Notes: a model not told the origin generated them from the sequence alone. DNA of 64,000 bases from SZUA-309 sp965233675 (GCA_965233675.1 OZ247498.1:3410001-3474000), one strand, 5' to 3'; shown: positions 48,293-57,933, numbered from the stretch's first letter. Numbers and translations: made by a program.

Positions 48293-51200
48293 TCCTCACA
48301 GACACATCCGTTCGGCGACCGGTATTCGCCGCCGTGGTTTCCCTGCTGCTGATCGCCTTCGGCCTCATCTGCTTCGACCGTCTGCCCCTGCGCGAATACC
48401 CGGACATCGATCCGCCGGTGGTCAGCATCGAAACTGTGTATCGGGGCGCTGCGGCCTCGGTGGTGGAAACCCGCATCACTCAGGTGATCGAGGAACGAAT
48501 CGCAGGGATCGAAGGCATCGAGTTCATCGAGTCGTCCAGCAGCGATGGCAGCAGCACGATCACGGTGGAATTCACCGTCGGGCGGGATGTGGATGCGGCA
48601 GCCAACGATATCCGTGATCGGGTGAGCGGTGCGCTGCAGAGCCTGCCCCGGGAAGCCGATCCGCCGGAAGTCCGGAAAGTGGATGCCAACGGCTCGGTGA
48701 TCATGTGGATCAATCTGGTGAGCGATCGCATGACGGTCCCGGAACTCACAGACTACGCCGAACGCTACCTGGTGGACCGCTTTTCGGTGCTCGACGGCGT
48801 TGCCCGGGTGTTCGTCGGCGGCGCCCAACGCTACGCAATGCGCATCTGGCTCGATCGCCGGGCGCTGGCGGCCCGTGCCCTGACGGTGAGTGACGTGGAG
48901 CGCGCGCTGCTGGCCGGTAACGTGGAGTTACCCGCCGGTGAGGTGGAATCGGAAGCACGGCTGTTCACCGTTCGGGTCGAACGGAATTTCGAGTCTCCGG
49001 AAGATTTCCAGCAACTGGTGATCGCGGAAGGCAACGATGGCTATCTGGTGCGGCTCGGTGATGTGGCCAGAGTGGAGAAAGGGACAGAGGAAGATCGGAC
49101 CTTCTTCCGGGGCAACGGTATTCCCCAGGTGGGACTCGGCGTGGTGCGCCAGTCCACGGCCAACCTGCTGGACGTGGCGCGAGCGGCGAAGCGGGAGATG
49201 GCGATTCTCGGGCCGTCGCTGCCCGAGGGCATGGGGTTCAGACAGAGCTATGACTCCTCCATCTTCGTGGAAGGTGCAGTGAACGAGGTCTATAAGACGC
49301 TGTTCATCTCCGTGGGGCTGGTGGTGCTCACGATCTTTCTGTTCCTGGGCAGCGTGCGCGCCATGCTGGTGCCCGCGGTTACCGTGCCGGTGTGCATCGT
49401 CGCCACCTTCATTGCCCTGTATGCGCTCGACTTTTCCATCAACCTGCTGACCCTGCTTGCGCTGGTGCTGGCCATCGGGCTGGTGGTGGACGACGCCATT
49501 GTGATGCTGGAAAACATCCACCGGCGGATCGACGTTTTCCACGAGACGCCGCTGGTGGCCGCCTACCGCGGCGCCAGACAGGTGGGATTTGCCATCGTCG
49601 CGACAACGGCCGTGCTGGTGGCCGTGTTTGTACCCATTGCCTTTCTGGAAGGGGACGTGGGGCGTCTGTTCTCGGAGTTCGCCCTGACCATGGCGGCTGC
49701 GGTGGTGTTTTCTTCCGTCGTTGCCCTGACCCTGGCACCCGCCCTGGCCTCGAAAGTGCTGCGCGAGAGCGAGGGTGAGAACCGGCTGACCCGGATGATT
49801 GATCACAACTTCGGCGTGGTGAACGGCTACTACCGGCGAATGCTCATGTTCGCGATGCGCCACAGCTGGATCGTCATCGTCGGGTTTCTGGTGGTGGTGG
49901 CCGCCAGCGCCGTGCTGGTTCGTCTGATTCCTCAGGAATACACCCCGAATGAAGATCGGGGCAGCTTTTTCACCTTCGTCCGCGGCCCGGAAGGGGCGAC
50001 CTTCGAGTACATGACGCCCTACATGAACGAGGTGGAGCGGCGCCTGCTGCCTTACGTGGAGCGCGGCGAGATCCAGCGACTCCTGATCCGGGCGCCGGGT
50101 GGATTTTCCGGGGTCCCCAGTTTCAACAGTGGCGTGGCCGTCATCGTGCTGACGCCTTTCGGCGAGCGGCGGCCGGGCCAGGAAATCCTCATGGACATCC
50201 GCCGTGAGCTTGCCGACCTGCCCGGTGTTTTCGCGTTTCCCGTCATGCGTCAGGGCTTCGGCTCGAATGCAGACAAGCCCGTGCAGTTCGTGATCGGCGG
50301 CGGCTCCTTCGAGGAACTTGCCGAGTGGCGGGATCTGCTGCTGGAACGGATTGATGCGGACAACCCGGGCCTCGTGGGACTCGACTGGGACTACAAGGAG
50401 ACCCAACCGCAGATCAAGGTTCAGATCGACTACAACAGGGCATCGGACGTCGGTGTTTCCGTGGCCGACATCGGCCGCACTCTGGAGACCATGCTGGGTT
50501 CCCGTCGGGTGACCACCTACCTGGAAGACGGCGAGGAATACGAAGTGATCCTCGAAGGGGAACGGGACACGCAACGTACCCCGGCAGCCATGGAGAACAT
50601 CTACGTCCGATCGCTCAGCACCAACCAGTTGATCCCGCTGGCCAACCTGGTGCGACTCACGGAGTTTGCCGATTCCAACACGCTGAACCGATTCAACCGG
50701 GTACGCGCCATCACTTTCGAGGCCAATCTGGCGGATGGCCTGGTGCTCAATGATGCGATCACCTACCTGGAAAATCTGGTCATAGAGACGCTGCCTGATC
50801 GAGCCGTGGTGGACTACAAGGGACAGACCCGGGATCTCCGGGAGTCCGGCGCGTCGGTGGTCTTTGTGATGCTGCTCGGCATCACCGTGGTGTTTCTCGC
50901 GCTTTCTGCCCAGTTTGAGAGCTTCCGGCATCCTCTGACCATCATCCTCACCGTGCCGCTGGCCATCTTCGGCGGCCTGGCCGGTCTCTGGATCACCGGC
51001 AATACACTGAATATCTACAGCCAGATCGGACTGGTGATGCTCGTCGGTCTGGCCGCGAAGAACGGTATTCTGATCGTGGAGTTCGCCAATCAGCTGCGCG
51101 ACCAGGGCACGGAATTTTCTGAAGCGCTGCTGCGCGCCTGCGAGGTGCGGTTGCGGCCCATCGTGATGACCACGATCACCACCGCCGCCGGCACCCTGCC

Positions 51201-51423
51201 CCTGATCCTGGCCAGCGGCGCTGGCGCGGAGACCCGCCAGGTGATCGGCATCGTGGTGTTCAGCGGCGTGACGGTCGCCATGGCCTTTACCCTGTTCGTG
51301 GTGCCGGTGGCCTACCGGATGTTCTCCGGCACGGCGACGTCACCGCGTGCCACCACCCGCCGTCTGGAGCGTGAACTCGACGAACATCCGGAACGGGCAA
51401 CGGAATCAGGCGCAGTGGGATAA
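48289..51423 (+). CDS. RND (AcrB/HAE1-like) efflux permease
   Basis: This 1044-residue trimeric proton-driven pump has about 12 helices and two large periplasmic loops. The start MILTDTSVRRPVFAAVVSLLLIAFG is family-typical. The helix-4 proton relay is LALVLAIGLVVDDAIVMLENIHRR (Asp-Asp pair), with VPIAFLEGDVGRLFSEFALTMAAAVVFS, QIGLVMLVGLAAKNGILIVEFANQ (Lys of the relay) and RLRPIVMTTITTAAG also present. It exports drugs, solvents or lipids; the substrate is unknown. ATGA overlaps the adaptor gene. Confidence 0.95.
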   Translation: MILTDTSVRRPVFAAVVSLLLIAFGLICFDRLPLREYPDIDPPVVSIETVYRGAAASVVETRITQVIEERIAGIEGIEFIESSSSDGSSTITVEFTVGRDVDAAANDIRDRVSGALQSLPREADPPEVRKVDANGSVIMWINLVSDRMTVPELTDYAERYLVDRFSVLDGVARVFVGGAQRYAMRIWLDRRALAARALTVSDVERALLAGNVELPAGEVESEARLFTVRVERNFESPEDFQQLVIAEGNDGYLVRLGDVARVEKGTEEDRTFFRGNGIPQVGLGVVRQSTANLLDVARAAKREMAILGPSLPEGMGFRQSYDSSIFVEGAVNEVYKTLFISVGLVVLTIFLFLGSVRAMLVPAVTVPVCIVATFIALYALDFSINLLTLLALVLAIGLVVDDAIVMLENIHRRIDVFHETPLVAAYRGARQVGFAIVATTAVLVAVFVPIAFLEGDVGRLFSEFALTMAAAVVFSSVVALTLAPALASKVLRESEGENRLTRMIDHNFGVVNGYYRRMLMFAMRHSWIVIVGFLVVVAASAVLVRLIPQEYTPNEDRGSFFTFVRGPEGATFEYMTPYMNEVERRLLPYVERGEIQRLLIRAPGGFSGVPSFNSGVAVIVLTPFGERRPGQEILMDIRRELADLPGVFAFPVMRQGFGSNADKPVQFVIGGGSFEELAEWRDLLLERIDADNPGLVGLDWDYKETQPQIKVQIDYNRASDVGVSVADIGRTLETMLGSRRVTTYLEDGEEYEVILEGERDTQRTPAAMENIYVRSLSTNQLIPLANLVRLTEFADSNTLNRFNRVRAITFEANLADGLVLNDAITYLENLVIETLPDRAVVDYKGQTRDLRESGASVVFVMLLGITVVFLALSAQFESFRHPLTIILTVPLAIFGGLAGLWITGNTLNIYSQIGLVMLVGLAAKNGILIVEFANQLRDQGTEFSEALLRACEVRLRPIVMTTITTAAGTLPLILASGAGAETRQVIGIVVFSGVTVAMAFTLFVVPVAYRMFSGTATSPRATTRRLERELDEHPERATESGAVG

Positions 51424-51433
51424 CTCAACCCGG

Positions 51434-51446
51434 GCGACGAAGTCGC
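51434..51446. repeat. REP-like small palindrome
   Basis: GCGAC-GAA-GTCGC sits in the 25-base gap between the convergent RND permease and FMN reductase genes. On the - strand its surroundings read AGGAGCGACTTCGTCGCC, which resembles the REP palindromes scattered between genes in Pseudomonas and relatives. It may also act as a bidirectional terminator. Confidence 0.4.
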
Positions 51447-51448
51447 TC

Positions 51449-51982
51449 CTATTCAGCCGCACTGATGTCGATCGCAGCGATGAAACGTTCGGCGACCGCC
51501 CGTATCGTGCCGGAGAGGTCCTGATCCTCAACGATCTCCTGAACACTCAATGACCGGCCGAGTAATGGAACCGTCGTCGAAGCGTCCTGCACATGCACGC
51601 CGCTCATGGTTTCCAGCACCGTGACCAGCGTTTGTTCGACAAAGGGCATTCTGTTGCTGGCGCTCAGCATCACGAACGGCTTTTCCACGAACGCATCCGT
51701 TCCCACCAGCCAGTCCAGACCGTTCTTGAGTACGCCCGGATAACCGCCCGCATAAACGGGTGAGGAAAACACAATCCCATCGCTCTCACGGAACCGCTCG
51801 ACGAAGCCGGGAAGCGCGTCATTCGCATCGATTGGAAGTTCTGGATTGAACAGGGGAAGGTCGGCGAGTGAAGGCTCGATGGTGAACGTCACATTCACGG
51901 GCATCAGCTGCTTCAACGCTTCCAGCAGGCGGGTATTGGTGGACGTGGCCCTGAGGCTGCCGCTTACACCGAGTAATTTCAT
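51449..51982 (-). CDS. NADPH-dependent FMN reductase (flavodoxin-fold) family protein
   Basis: This 177-residue flavodoxin-like protein has MKLLGVSGSLRATSTNTRLLEAL, with the GSLRxxSxN phosphate-binding loop of the SsuE/ArsH/YieF group. It then has PLFNPELPIDANDALPGFVERFRESDGIVFSSPVYAGGYPGVLKNGLDWLVG, the conserved flavin-side segment. It would reduce FMN, quinones or chromate with NADPH. It could also supply FMNH2 to the flavin monooxygenase elsewhere in the window, though this is unproven. It is transcribed leftward as a single gene. Confidence 0.9.
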   Translation of the reverse strand: MKLLGVSGSLRATSTNTRLLEALKQLMPVNVTFTIEPSLADLPLFNPELPIDANDALPGFVERFRESDGIVFSSPVYAGGYPGVLKNGLDWLVGTDAFVEKPFVMLSASNRMPFVEQTLVTVLETMSGVHVQDASTTVPLLGRSLSVQEIVEDQDLSGTIRAVAERFIAAIDISAAE

Positions 51983-52184
51983 TCGCGCATGTTAAACGCT
52001 TTCGTCTGCCTCGGGTCGACTCGTTCTTCCCTGAACTTCCCTGATGGTTCTTCGCAACCATTTCGGCCTTGTCTGTTCCCGCACTCTGATTCGTTTGGCG
52101 GGTTTTCCGCAGGAATCCGATTTAGAGAGTAGGGAACAGAAATCTGCCGACAACGGCTCGATCGATATCAGGGAGAAGAGAACG

Positions 52185-52760
52185 ATGAACCTTTACCTCC
52201 GGCTGCTGCTCGCATTCCTATCAGCCTGGCGTGCTCCGGCTCTGCACCATGCAGAAACCACTGAGCGGTCCTTTCGAGTCTGGCTCCACGACATAGATCT
52301 GTTCGGGCATATGAACAACGGTCGCTATCTGCAGATTATGGATGTGGCGCGTACTGATTGGATGCTGCGCACGGGCGTTATTGATGCCATGCGGAGAAAC
52401 CGCTGGGGTGCCGTGCTGGGCGGTGGTGTTGTTCGTTTCCGTCGCTCACTCAAGCCCATGCAACGGTATCGGGTGCGCACTCGCCTGGTGTGCTGGGACG
52501 ATCGCTGGTTCTACCACGAGCACACCTTTCTGGACGGAACTGGAGGACGGGTTGCGGTCGGTGTTACCCGTGCGGCACTGCGTGGCGGCGGTGTCTGGAT
52601 ACCTTCTCGGGTGGTGGTGCAGGCTGTACACAAAGACGCTGTGTCTCCCCCGCTACCTGTCTATCTCAGAGAACTGCTGGATGCGGAAGAAGCCATGTTC
52701 CAGGCTGGCGAGCAAGCGCCTCACCATCTGACCACGGTAGAAGTGGAGGCTTGCAGATGA
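52185..52760 (+). CDS. Acyl-CoA/acyl-ACP thioesterase-like protein (4HBT hot-dog fold, THEM6-like)
   Basis: This 191-residue protein has a hydrophobic start (LYLRLLLAFLSAWRAP) and a hot-dog-fold domain. The active-site block is FRVWLHDIDLFGHMNNGRYLQIMDVARTDW (D-HMNNGRY, Asp and Asn as in 4-hydroxybenzoyl-CoA thioesterases). It would cleave a thioester and release a free acid. GGGAGAAGAG precedes ATG 52185. The stop overlaps the MMPL gene start by 4 bases (ATGA), so it is the first gene of a coupled three-gene operon in the low-GC region. Confidence 0.85.
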   Translation: MNLYLRLLLAFLSAWRAPALHHAETTERSFRVWLHDIDLFGHMNNGRYLQIMDVARTDWMLRTGVIDAMRRNRWGAVLGGGVVRFRRSLKPMQRYRVRTRLVCWDDRWFYHEHTFLDGTGGRVAVGVTRAALRGGGVWIPSRVVVQAVHKDAVSPPLPVYLRELLDAEEAMFQAGEQAPHHLTTVEVEACR

Positions 52761-55700
52761 ACGAGCACAAGCCCTTTCTGGCGGCTGCTTTCCGGTCAGT
52801 CACGCAAGCGCCGCTGCTGACGCTCACTGCCGGCCTTTTACTGATTCTTCTGACCACGTCCGGACTGATCCAGCTGCACAAGGACACATCCGTTGATGCG
52901 TTCATTCCCGCCGACCATCCATCACTGCTCGCGAAGGAAAGAACGACCGAGGTGTTCGGGCTCACTGAGCCGATCGCGGTGGCGGTTATGAGTGCTGATG
53001 GCAGCACGATATTCAAACCCGACGCTCTGGCGCTGATTGAAACCTTGAGTGAAGCCATTGCCCAGCTGTCAAACATCCGGGAAGACCGGGTAGCGAGTCT
53101 GGCCACCGAATCATCGATCCGTGGGGAAGAGGGCAGTCTGCTGGTAGACGCTTACATTTCCTCAGACATGGATCTGGACGGAGCGACGGCATCCGCCGAT
53201 CGCTGGCGAAGAATGCCGCCGCACGTCAACAGCCTGGTGGCCGACGATGAGTCAGGGGCGGTGATCATGGCGGAGCTGATTGATGCGCACGCCGCGGCCG
53301 AGACCTACGAAGACGTTCAGCGTCTGGTTGATCAGCATCGCCACCCGGACTACGAAATTCTGGTCGCTGGCCCTGGAGCTGTCAGTGGATTTCTCTCGAG
53401 CTATATAGATCGTGACGCGCGAGTACTGCAGCCGGTGGTGTTCCTGCTGATCATTGCGTTTCTCTACACAGCATTTCGAACTCGCCAGTCACTGGTAGGG
53501 CCGCTCATCGTTGTGGCGGGAGCTGCAGGAGGCGCACTCGGTGTTATGGCCTGGCAGAACGTCCCGTACTTCGCCATCACCAACGCTCTCCCGGTGATTC
53601 TCGTTGCCATCTCAGTTGCAGACGCGATCCATGTACTGTCTGCCTATTACCAGCTTCGAGCCCGCTGGCCTGATATGCGTCATCAGGAGGCCATTGTGCA
53701 GACGATGACCGAGATGAGCCGCCCAATCACCCTGACGACGCTGACAACGATGGCTGGGTTTGCGGGTATCGGCATCGCCTCGATCATGCCTCCAATCGAG
53801 TATTTCGCCTGGTATGCCACGCTCGGAGTAGCGCTTGCGTGGGTGTTCTCCATCATCGTTCTGCCAGCTGCGATGATGTTACTGAAGCTCAAACCTTCAC
53901 CGGCGTTCTCGAGCTGGCGCGAACAGCGTCCTGATCGACTGGGGAACTTCTTCGCCGCCATGGGTGCGTTCAGCGCTCGGCACCCTGAACTGGTGCTTAT
54001 CGTCTTTGCTGTGCTGCTGGTGGCTGCCGCTGCAGGCGCGTTGCAGCTTCGCGTAGATCGCTCTCAAGTAGAGAACTTCGCAGCCGATGAGCCCATCCGG
54101 ATCGCCGATGAACGAATCAACGAATCCTTTGCCGGGACCACTTTTCTGGACGTGATCATAGACGCGGATGGTGACGGCGATCTGCTGGAAGACGGGCGAA
54201 TGTCAGAAGTGGCCAGACTTCAGGCATTTATGGATGGTCTGCCGCACATGAGTAAAACGCTCAGCATCATCGACTATCTGAGCCTGCTGCACCAGGCACT
54301 GAACGAGCAGCCACTGGCGGGAGGACGAGTTCTGCCGGAGGATGAGGCTGCCCTTGCCCAGTACCTGCTGGTTTACGAAGCCTCCGGAGACCCCACTGAC
54401 TTTGAGGAAGAGATCAGTCCTGATTATCGGGTTGCTCTCATTCGTGGCGTGCTCGACACCCCGTATTTCAGTGAGAGCAAGCCGGTGGTGGAGGCTCTGG
54501 AAGACTATCTCGACGGCGAACTCAAAGGCAGTGGGATTCGAGGGACCATCGCGGGTGATGCCAATATTGCCTATCACTGGATGAGTCGCTTGCAGTCGTC
54601 TCATTTCAACGGTGTTGGACTGTCTCTGCTACTTGTGCTCGCCATGTCCATGCTTGCGTTCCGTTCGGTGGCCGCAGGTTTGACGGCCGTGGTGCCTGTG
54701 GCGTTTACGGTGCTGCTGCTCTACGGCGTGATGGGTTATCTGGGCATCTATCTGGAGCCGGCCACAAGTATGTTTGCGGCGATATCGGTAGGTGTGGGTG
54801 TGGATTTCGCCATCCATCTGGTAGATCGGCTGCGGCTGGCGTTGAGGCTCGAGTCGGGAGATCTGCAGGCGGCGATCGCGACGGCAATGCCTGGTACTGC
54901 TCGGGCCTGTTTCTTCAATGCAGCCGCATTGGGTGTCGGATTTTCGGTGCTGCTGCTCAGCGACCTGCCGACGCTGCAGCGATTCGGCGGACTGGTGAGT
55001 GTGGCAGCCTTCGCAAGTTTTCTTTGCGCACTGATTATTGTTCCTGCGCTGTACGCCACCACACTGGCTCTGCGCCGGCAGTTGCAGGGAAGGGCTGCAG
55101 CCACACTGCTCCTAATTTTCGGAGTGGTTCTAAGTGGACTGTCCCCTCCATTGGAAGCAAAGGAGCCGACGGGGCGGGAAATCGCCCAACGGGTTGCAGA
55201 TCGTCCCGAAGGTGAGGCGGTCACCCGAACCATTCGGATGACGCTCGAAGATCGCAAGGGTCGGGTTCGTGAGCGCCAGGCGATGGTGCACAAGCTGCAT
55301 CAGCGGGATGGCGATGCTACTCGAATCAGCTACCTGACTCCCAAGTCCGTGCGCGGCGTGACCTTTCTCAGTCTGAAGTCGGGCGGGCGCGATGACAGGT
55401 GGCTATATCTGCCAGCCACTCGAAAGGTGCGTCGTATTCCTGCGTCTGATCGAGGCGACTACTTTCTCGGCACGGATTTTACTTACGAAGACGTCCAGTC
55501 AGATCTGAAATTCGAGATAGATGACTATCATTTTGCTTTCGAAGCGAGGATCGACGTTGAAAATCAGGTTCTGTACCACATCAGTGGACAACCTGTGTCG
55601 AGCGACACCGCGCGACAGCTGGGTTATGGCAACTTTGAAGCCTGGGTGAATGCGGAAAACTGGATGCCAGTGGAGATCCGGTTCGGTGATCTGAAAGGGA

Positions 55701-55900
55701 ACCTGCTGAAGACGATCTACGTCCGGGAGGTTACACCGGTTCAGTCGATCTGGACTGCCCATCAAGTCGAAGCGATCAACCACAAAACCGGTCACAGGAC
55801 GCTCTTTGAATATGAATCTGTTTCCTATCCACAATCGCTTCCAACGGACTATTTCGATTCTGCACGGCTGGATCGGATGCCGTTCGAAAAGCAGTTGTGA
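52757..55900 (+). CDS. MMPL/RND lipid transporter fused to a LolA-like outer-membrane lipoprotein-sorting domain
   Basis: This 1047-residue fusion protein has two MMPL-type halves, each with one helix, a periplasmic domain and a bundle of helices. TM1 is at about 22-40 (LLTLTAGLLLILLTTSGLI), the first bundle at about 225-370 (ISVADAIHVLSAYYQL, ITLTTLTTMAGFAGIG) and the second at about 610-770 (ISVGVGVDFAIHLVDRLR). A second hydrophobic segment, TLLLIFGVVLSGLSPPLEA, near residues 780-798 looks like an internal signal peptide. A LolA/YdjY-like beta domain follows (about 800-1047: YLTPKSVRGVTFLSLKSGG, GTDFTYEDVQSDLKFE). The start is ATGA-coupled. It probably extracts a lipid from the inner membrane and passes it to its own carrier domain. 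Confidence 0.85.
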   Translation: MNEHKPFLAAAFRSVTQAPLLTLTAGLLLILLTTSGLIQLHKDTSVDAFIPADHPSLLAKERTTEVFGLTEPIAVAVMSADGSTIFKPDALALIETLSEAIAQLSNIREDRVASLATESSIRGEEGSLLVDAYISSDMDLDGATASADRWRRMPPHVNSLVADDESGAVIMAELIDAHAAAETYEDVQRLVDQHRHPDYEILVAGPGAVSGFLSSYIDRDARVLQPVVFLLIIAFLYTAFRTRQSLVGPLIVVAGAAGGALGVMAWQNVPYFAITNALPVILVAISVADAIHVLSAYYQLRARWPDMRHQEAIVQTMTEMSRPITLTTLTTMAGFAGIGIASIMPPIEYFAWYATLGVALAWVFSIIVLPAAMMLLKLKPSPAFSSWREQRPDRLGNFFAAMGAFSARHPELVLIVFAVLLVAAAAGALQLRVDRSQVENFAADEPIRIADERINESFAGTTFLDVIIDADGDGDLLEDGRMSEVARLQAFMDGLPHMSKTLSIIDYLSLLHQALNEQPLAGGRVLPEDEAALAQYLLVYEASGDPTDFEEEISPDYRVALIRGVLDTPYFSESKPVVEALEDYLDGELKGSGIRGTIAGDANIAYHWMSRLQSSHFNGVGLSLLLVLAMSMLAFRSVAAGLTAVVPVAFTVLLLYGVMGYLGIYLEPATSMFAAISVGVGVDFAIHLVDRLRLALRLESGDLQAAIATAMPGTARACFFNAAALGVGFSVLLLSDLPTLQRFGGLVSVAAFASFLCALIIVPALYATTLALRRQLQGRAAATLLLIFGVVLSGLSPPLEAKEPTGREIAQRVADRPEGEAVTRTIRMTLEDRKGRVRERQAMVHKLHQRDGDATRISYLTPKSVRGVTFLSLKSGGRDDRWLYLPATRKVRRIPASDRGDYFLGTDFTYEDVQSDLKFEIDDYHFAFEARIDVENQVLYHISGQPVSSDTARQLGYGNFEAWVNAENWMPVEIRFGDLKGNLLKTIYVREVTPVQSIWTAHQVEAINHKTGHRTLFEYESVSYPQSLPTDYFDSARLDRMPFEKQL

Positions 55901-57198
55901 ACAGCCTGGTGAGAACCCTAGCTCTTCTGGTGTCGCTGGCGGCCTTCCCGCACAGTGGTGTTGCACGCGCTGAGTACTATCTCAGCATGCCGAGTGCAGC
56001 AACCTATGGCTATGCGCTCCGATCGGAAGAGTCGATGGAAGCCAGTATCAGACTGGCGCCTGAGATTGAAGCTCAGGCGCATGGGTGGCGGCTTATGATT
56101 TCAGGGCGAATCGAAGGGGACGCTGAAGACGTCCTGGAACCCGGTCGTAGTGCGTACGGGAACTACAGCAACGCGAGTAAGCCCCTCAGTCTGGGTGACT
56201 GGGGTCGCGCTGAACTGCGCGATGCCTGGGTCGAAGTAGACATCGGGCGTAGCTCTATCAAGGTGGGCAAACAGCAGATTATCTGGGGCAATCTGGACGG
56301 TATCAAAGTGCTGGACGTGCTGAACCCGCAACGTTTTCGCGAGTTTATTCTGGAAGACTTCGAAAGCTCCCGGATCGGGACCTGGAGCGCCTACATGGAT
56401 CTGATGTTTGGCGCCTGGCGGGCAGAGGTCGCTCTGATTCCCGATGCCAGTGCGCATGAGATTCCCGAAACTGGCGCCTGGTTTGAGCTCACAGCACCAC
56501 GGTTCCGCTATGGTGCCGAACCTGATCAGCTGCTGCCGCAGATCAATACAGAGCAGCCAGATCTGGGTGACGGTGCCATTGCAGGCCGTCTTAGTCGCAC
56601 CCTTGGCAGGGTCGATCTCGGCCTGATGGCCGTTTCCGGATTGGATTTCGAGCCGCTCGGAGAAATCAGAATTGATGATGGACAACTCAGTATCGAGCAG
56701 TATTACGAACGCCGAGTGCTATACGGTGCTCAGATGGAAACCGCGTTCGGTGGCTTCGTGTTCCGCATGGAAGCCAGCTACCAACCCAGCCGCACATTCA
56801 ATACCCGCTCGGAAAATGTTCTTGATGCGCAACGACTGGCGCAGTGGCGCGTAGCAACAGGTCTGGATGTGGACGGGCCGCTGGGACTGTTCTTCAACGT
56901 GCAGTATCTGCATGACCAGGTGGCAGATGCACCGGAGGATCTGATAAGACCGGAAACTGATCGGATTGTGACGGTGTTTGCCCGCCGGCGATTCCTTCAG
57001 GAAAACCTGATGCTCGAGCTGCGCTGGTATGGTGGGTCTGAAAAGGATGGCATGGCACGCTTTGCCTGTGAATACCAGCTGGGTTCGGATACCCGCCTGC
57101 GACTGACAGGCGACTACTTTTATGGAGATAGCGATGGAATATTCGGCCAGTTTGAACAGCGTGATCGAATAAGACTCGTTCTCGAACATACCTTCTAG
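55897..57198 (+). CDS. Outer-membrane beta-barrel-like protein (DUF1302-like)
   Basis: This 433-residue exported protein has a signal peptide (TLALLVSLAAFPHSGVARA). It then has a repeating pattern of alternating hydrophobic and polar residues with aromatic girdles, the mark of a beta barrel: WRLMISGRIEGDAED, GDWGRAELRDAWVEVDIGRSSIKVGKQQIIWGN, TRLRLTGDYFYGDSD and the terminal RIRLVLEHTF. The final Phe is the usual C-terminal residue of outer-membrane proteins. It starts at GTG with a GTGA overlap, so it is coupled to the MMPL fusion. DUF1302-type barrels commonly accompany MMPL lipid exporters. Confidence 0.82.
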   Translation: MNSLVRTLALLVSLAAFPHSGVARAEYYLSMPSAATYGYALRSEESMEASIRLAPEIEAQAHGWRLMISGRIEGDAEDVLEPGRSAYGNYSNASKPLSLGDWGRAELRDAWVEVDIGRSSIKVGKQQIIWGNLDGIKVLDVLNPQRFREFILEDFESSRIGTWSAYMDLMFGAWRAEVALIPDASAHEIPETGAWFELTAPRFRYGAEPDQLLPQINTEQPDLGDGAIAGRLSRTLGRVDLGLMAVSGLDFEPLGEIRIDDGQLSIEQYYERRVLYGAQMETAFGGFVFRMEASYQPSRTFNTRSENVLDAQRLAQWRVATGLDVDGPLGLFFNVQYLHDQVADAPEDLIRPETDRIVTVFARRRFLQENLMLELRWYGGSEKDGMARFACEYQLGSDTRLRLTGDYFYGDSDGIFGQFEQRDRIRLVLEHTF

Positions 57199-57339
57199 CT
57201 GAGGTTGCAGGGTGATCCAGGGTGGCGGACCAGAAGAGGAGGACGGGTTGATAAGCCGCCTCACCCCTGGCGCCGGGAAAGCTGTGTTTGAGAACCTCGT
57301 GCGCGATCAGGCCCCGGTCAGAGAGCGGCGCCAGGTGAT

Positions 57340-57888
57340 TCAGCTGCTCTCCCGCATCATTTCTGCAATGCGACTCCGTGCTGACGACCAGAGACGCTCT
57401 GCGGTACGTTCTGAGACATCCAGGCTCATGGCCGTTTCTGATACCGAGAAACCAGCAAAGTAGCGACACTCGAATGCCTGCGCCAGCCTGGGTTCTTCCG
57501 CCTCAAGCTGAGTCAGCACTCGGTCTACTTCGATGAGAAAGTCTGCGTTAGCCAGGGTCTCATCGGCAATCTGTTCTTCATCCAGTGGAATATCGGGTGC
57601 ATTTCTTTTGTCAGCAGTTGCATAGCGCACCTCATCGATAATCACACGACGCATGATGGTGGCCGAAAGTGCGAAGAACTGAATTCGGTTTTCAGAAGAG
57701 AGCTCGCCGCCGGCGAGGAGTTTGACGAAAGTTTCGTTTACCAGCGTGGTGGCGCTCATTGCCGAGCCGCTGGAGCGGCGACGAGCCATCGCTTTCAATT
57801 CTGGATAGATCAACCGAGCAAGGTCGTCGAACGCCGAAGGATCGCCATCGCGATAGGCGTTGAGCAAAACGGTGACTTCCGACGACAT
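57340..57888 (-). CDS. ECF-subfamily sigma factor of the kinase-associated type (TIGR02999-like)
   Basis: This 182-residue sigma factor has region 2 (LLNAYRDGDPSAFDDLARLIYPELKAMARRR, SATTLVNETFVKLL and QFFALSATIMRRVIIDEVRYATADKRNA) and region 4 (AFECRYFAGFSVSETAMSLDVSERTAERLWSSARSRIAEMM). This is the group of sigma factors found next to Ser/Thr kinase-TPR proteins, as here. ATG 57888 has GGGAGG at good spacing. The gene lies 121 bases downstream of the kinase gene's stop on the same strand, with an REP-like repeat between. Confidence 0.92.
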   Translation of the reverse strand: MSSEVTVLLNAYRDGDPSAFDDLARLIYPELKAMARRRSSGSAMSATTLVNETFVKLLAGGELSSENRIQFFALSATIMRRVIIDEVRYATADKRNAPDIPLDEEQIADETLANADFLIEVDRVLTQLEAEEPRLAQAFECRYFAGFSVSETAMSLDVSERTAERLWSSARSRIAEMMRESS

Positions 57889-57933
57889 AGACCTCCCATC
57901 TCCGCCCGGTGATAGCGCTGAATAATCCTTTTT

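Noticed and set aside
48928..50931. 667-codon - strand frame opposite the RND permease
   Set aside because: Its His/Gln/Arg-rich composition has no domain match, and the RND gene on + is complete.
51983..52184. Left attachment site (copy of the tRNA-Met 3' end) for the low-GC region
   Set aside because: I looked for a repeat of the tRNA end near the left border and did not see one.
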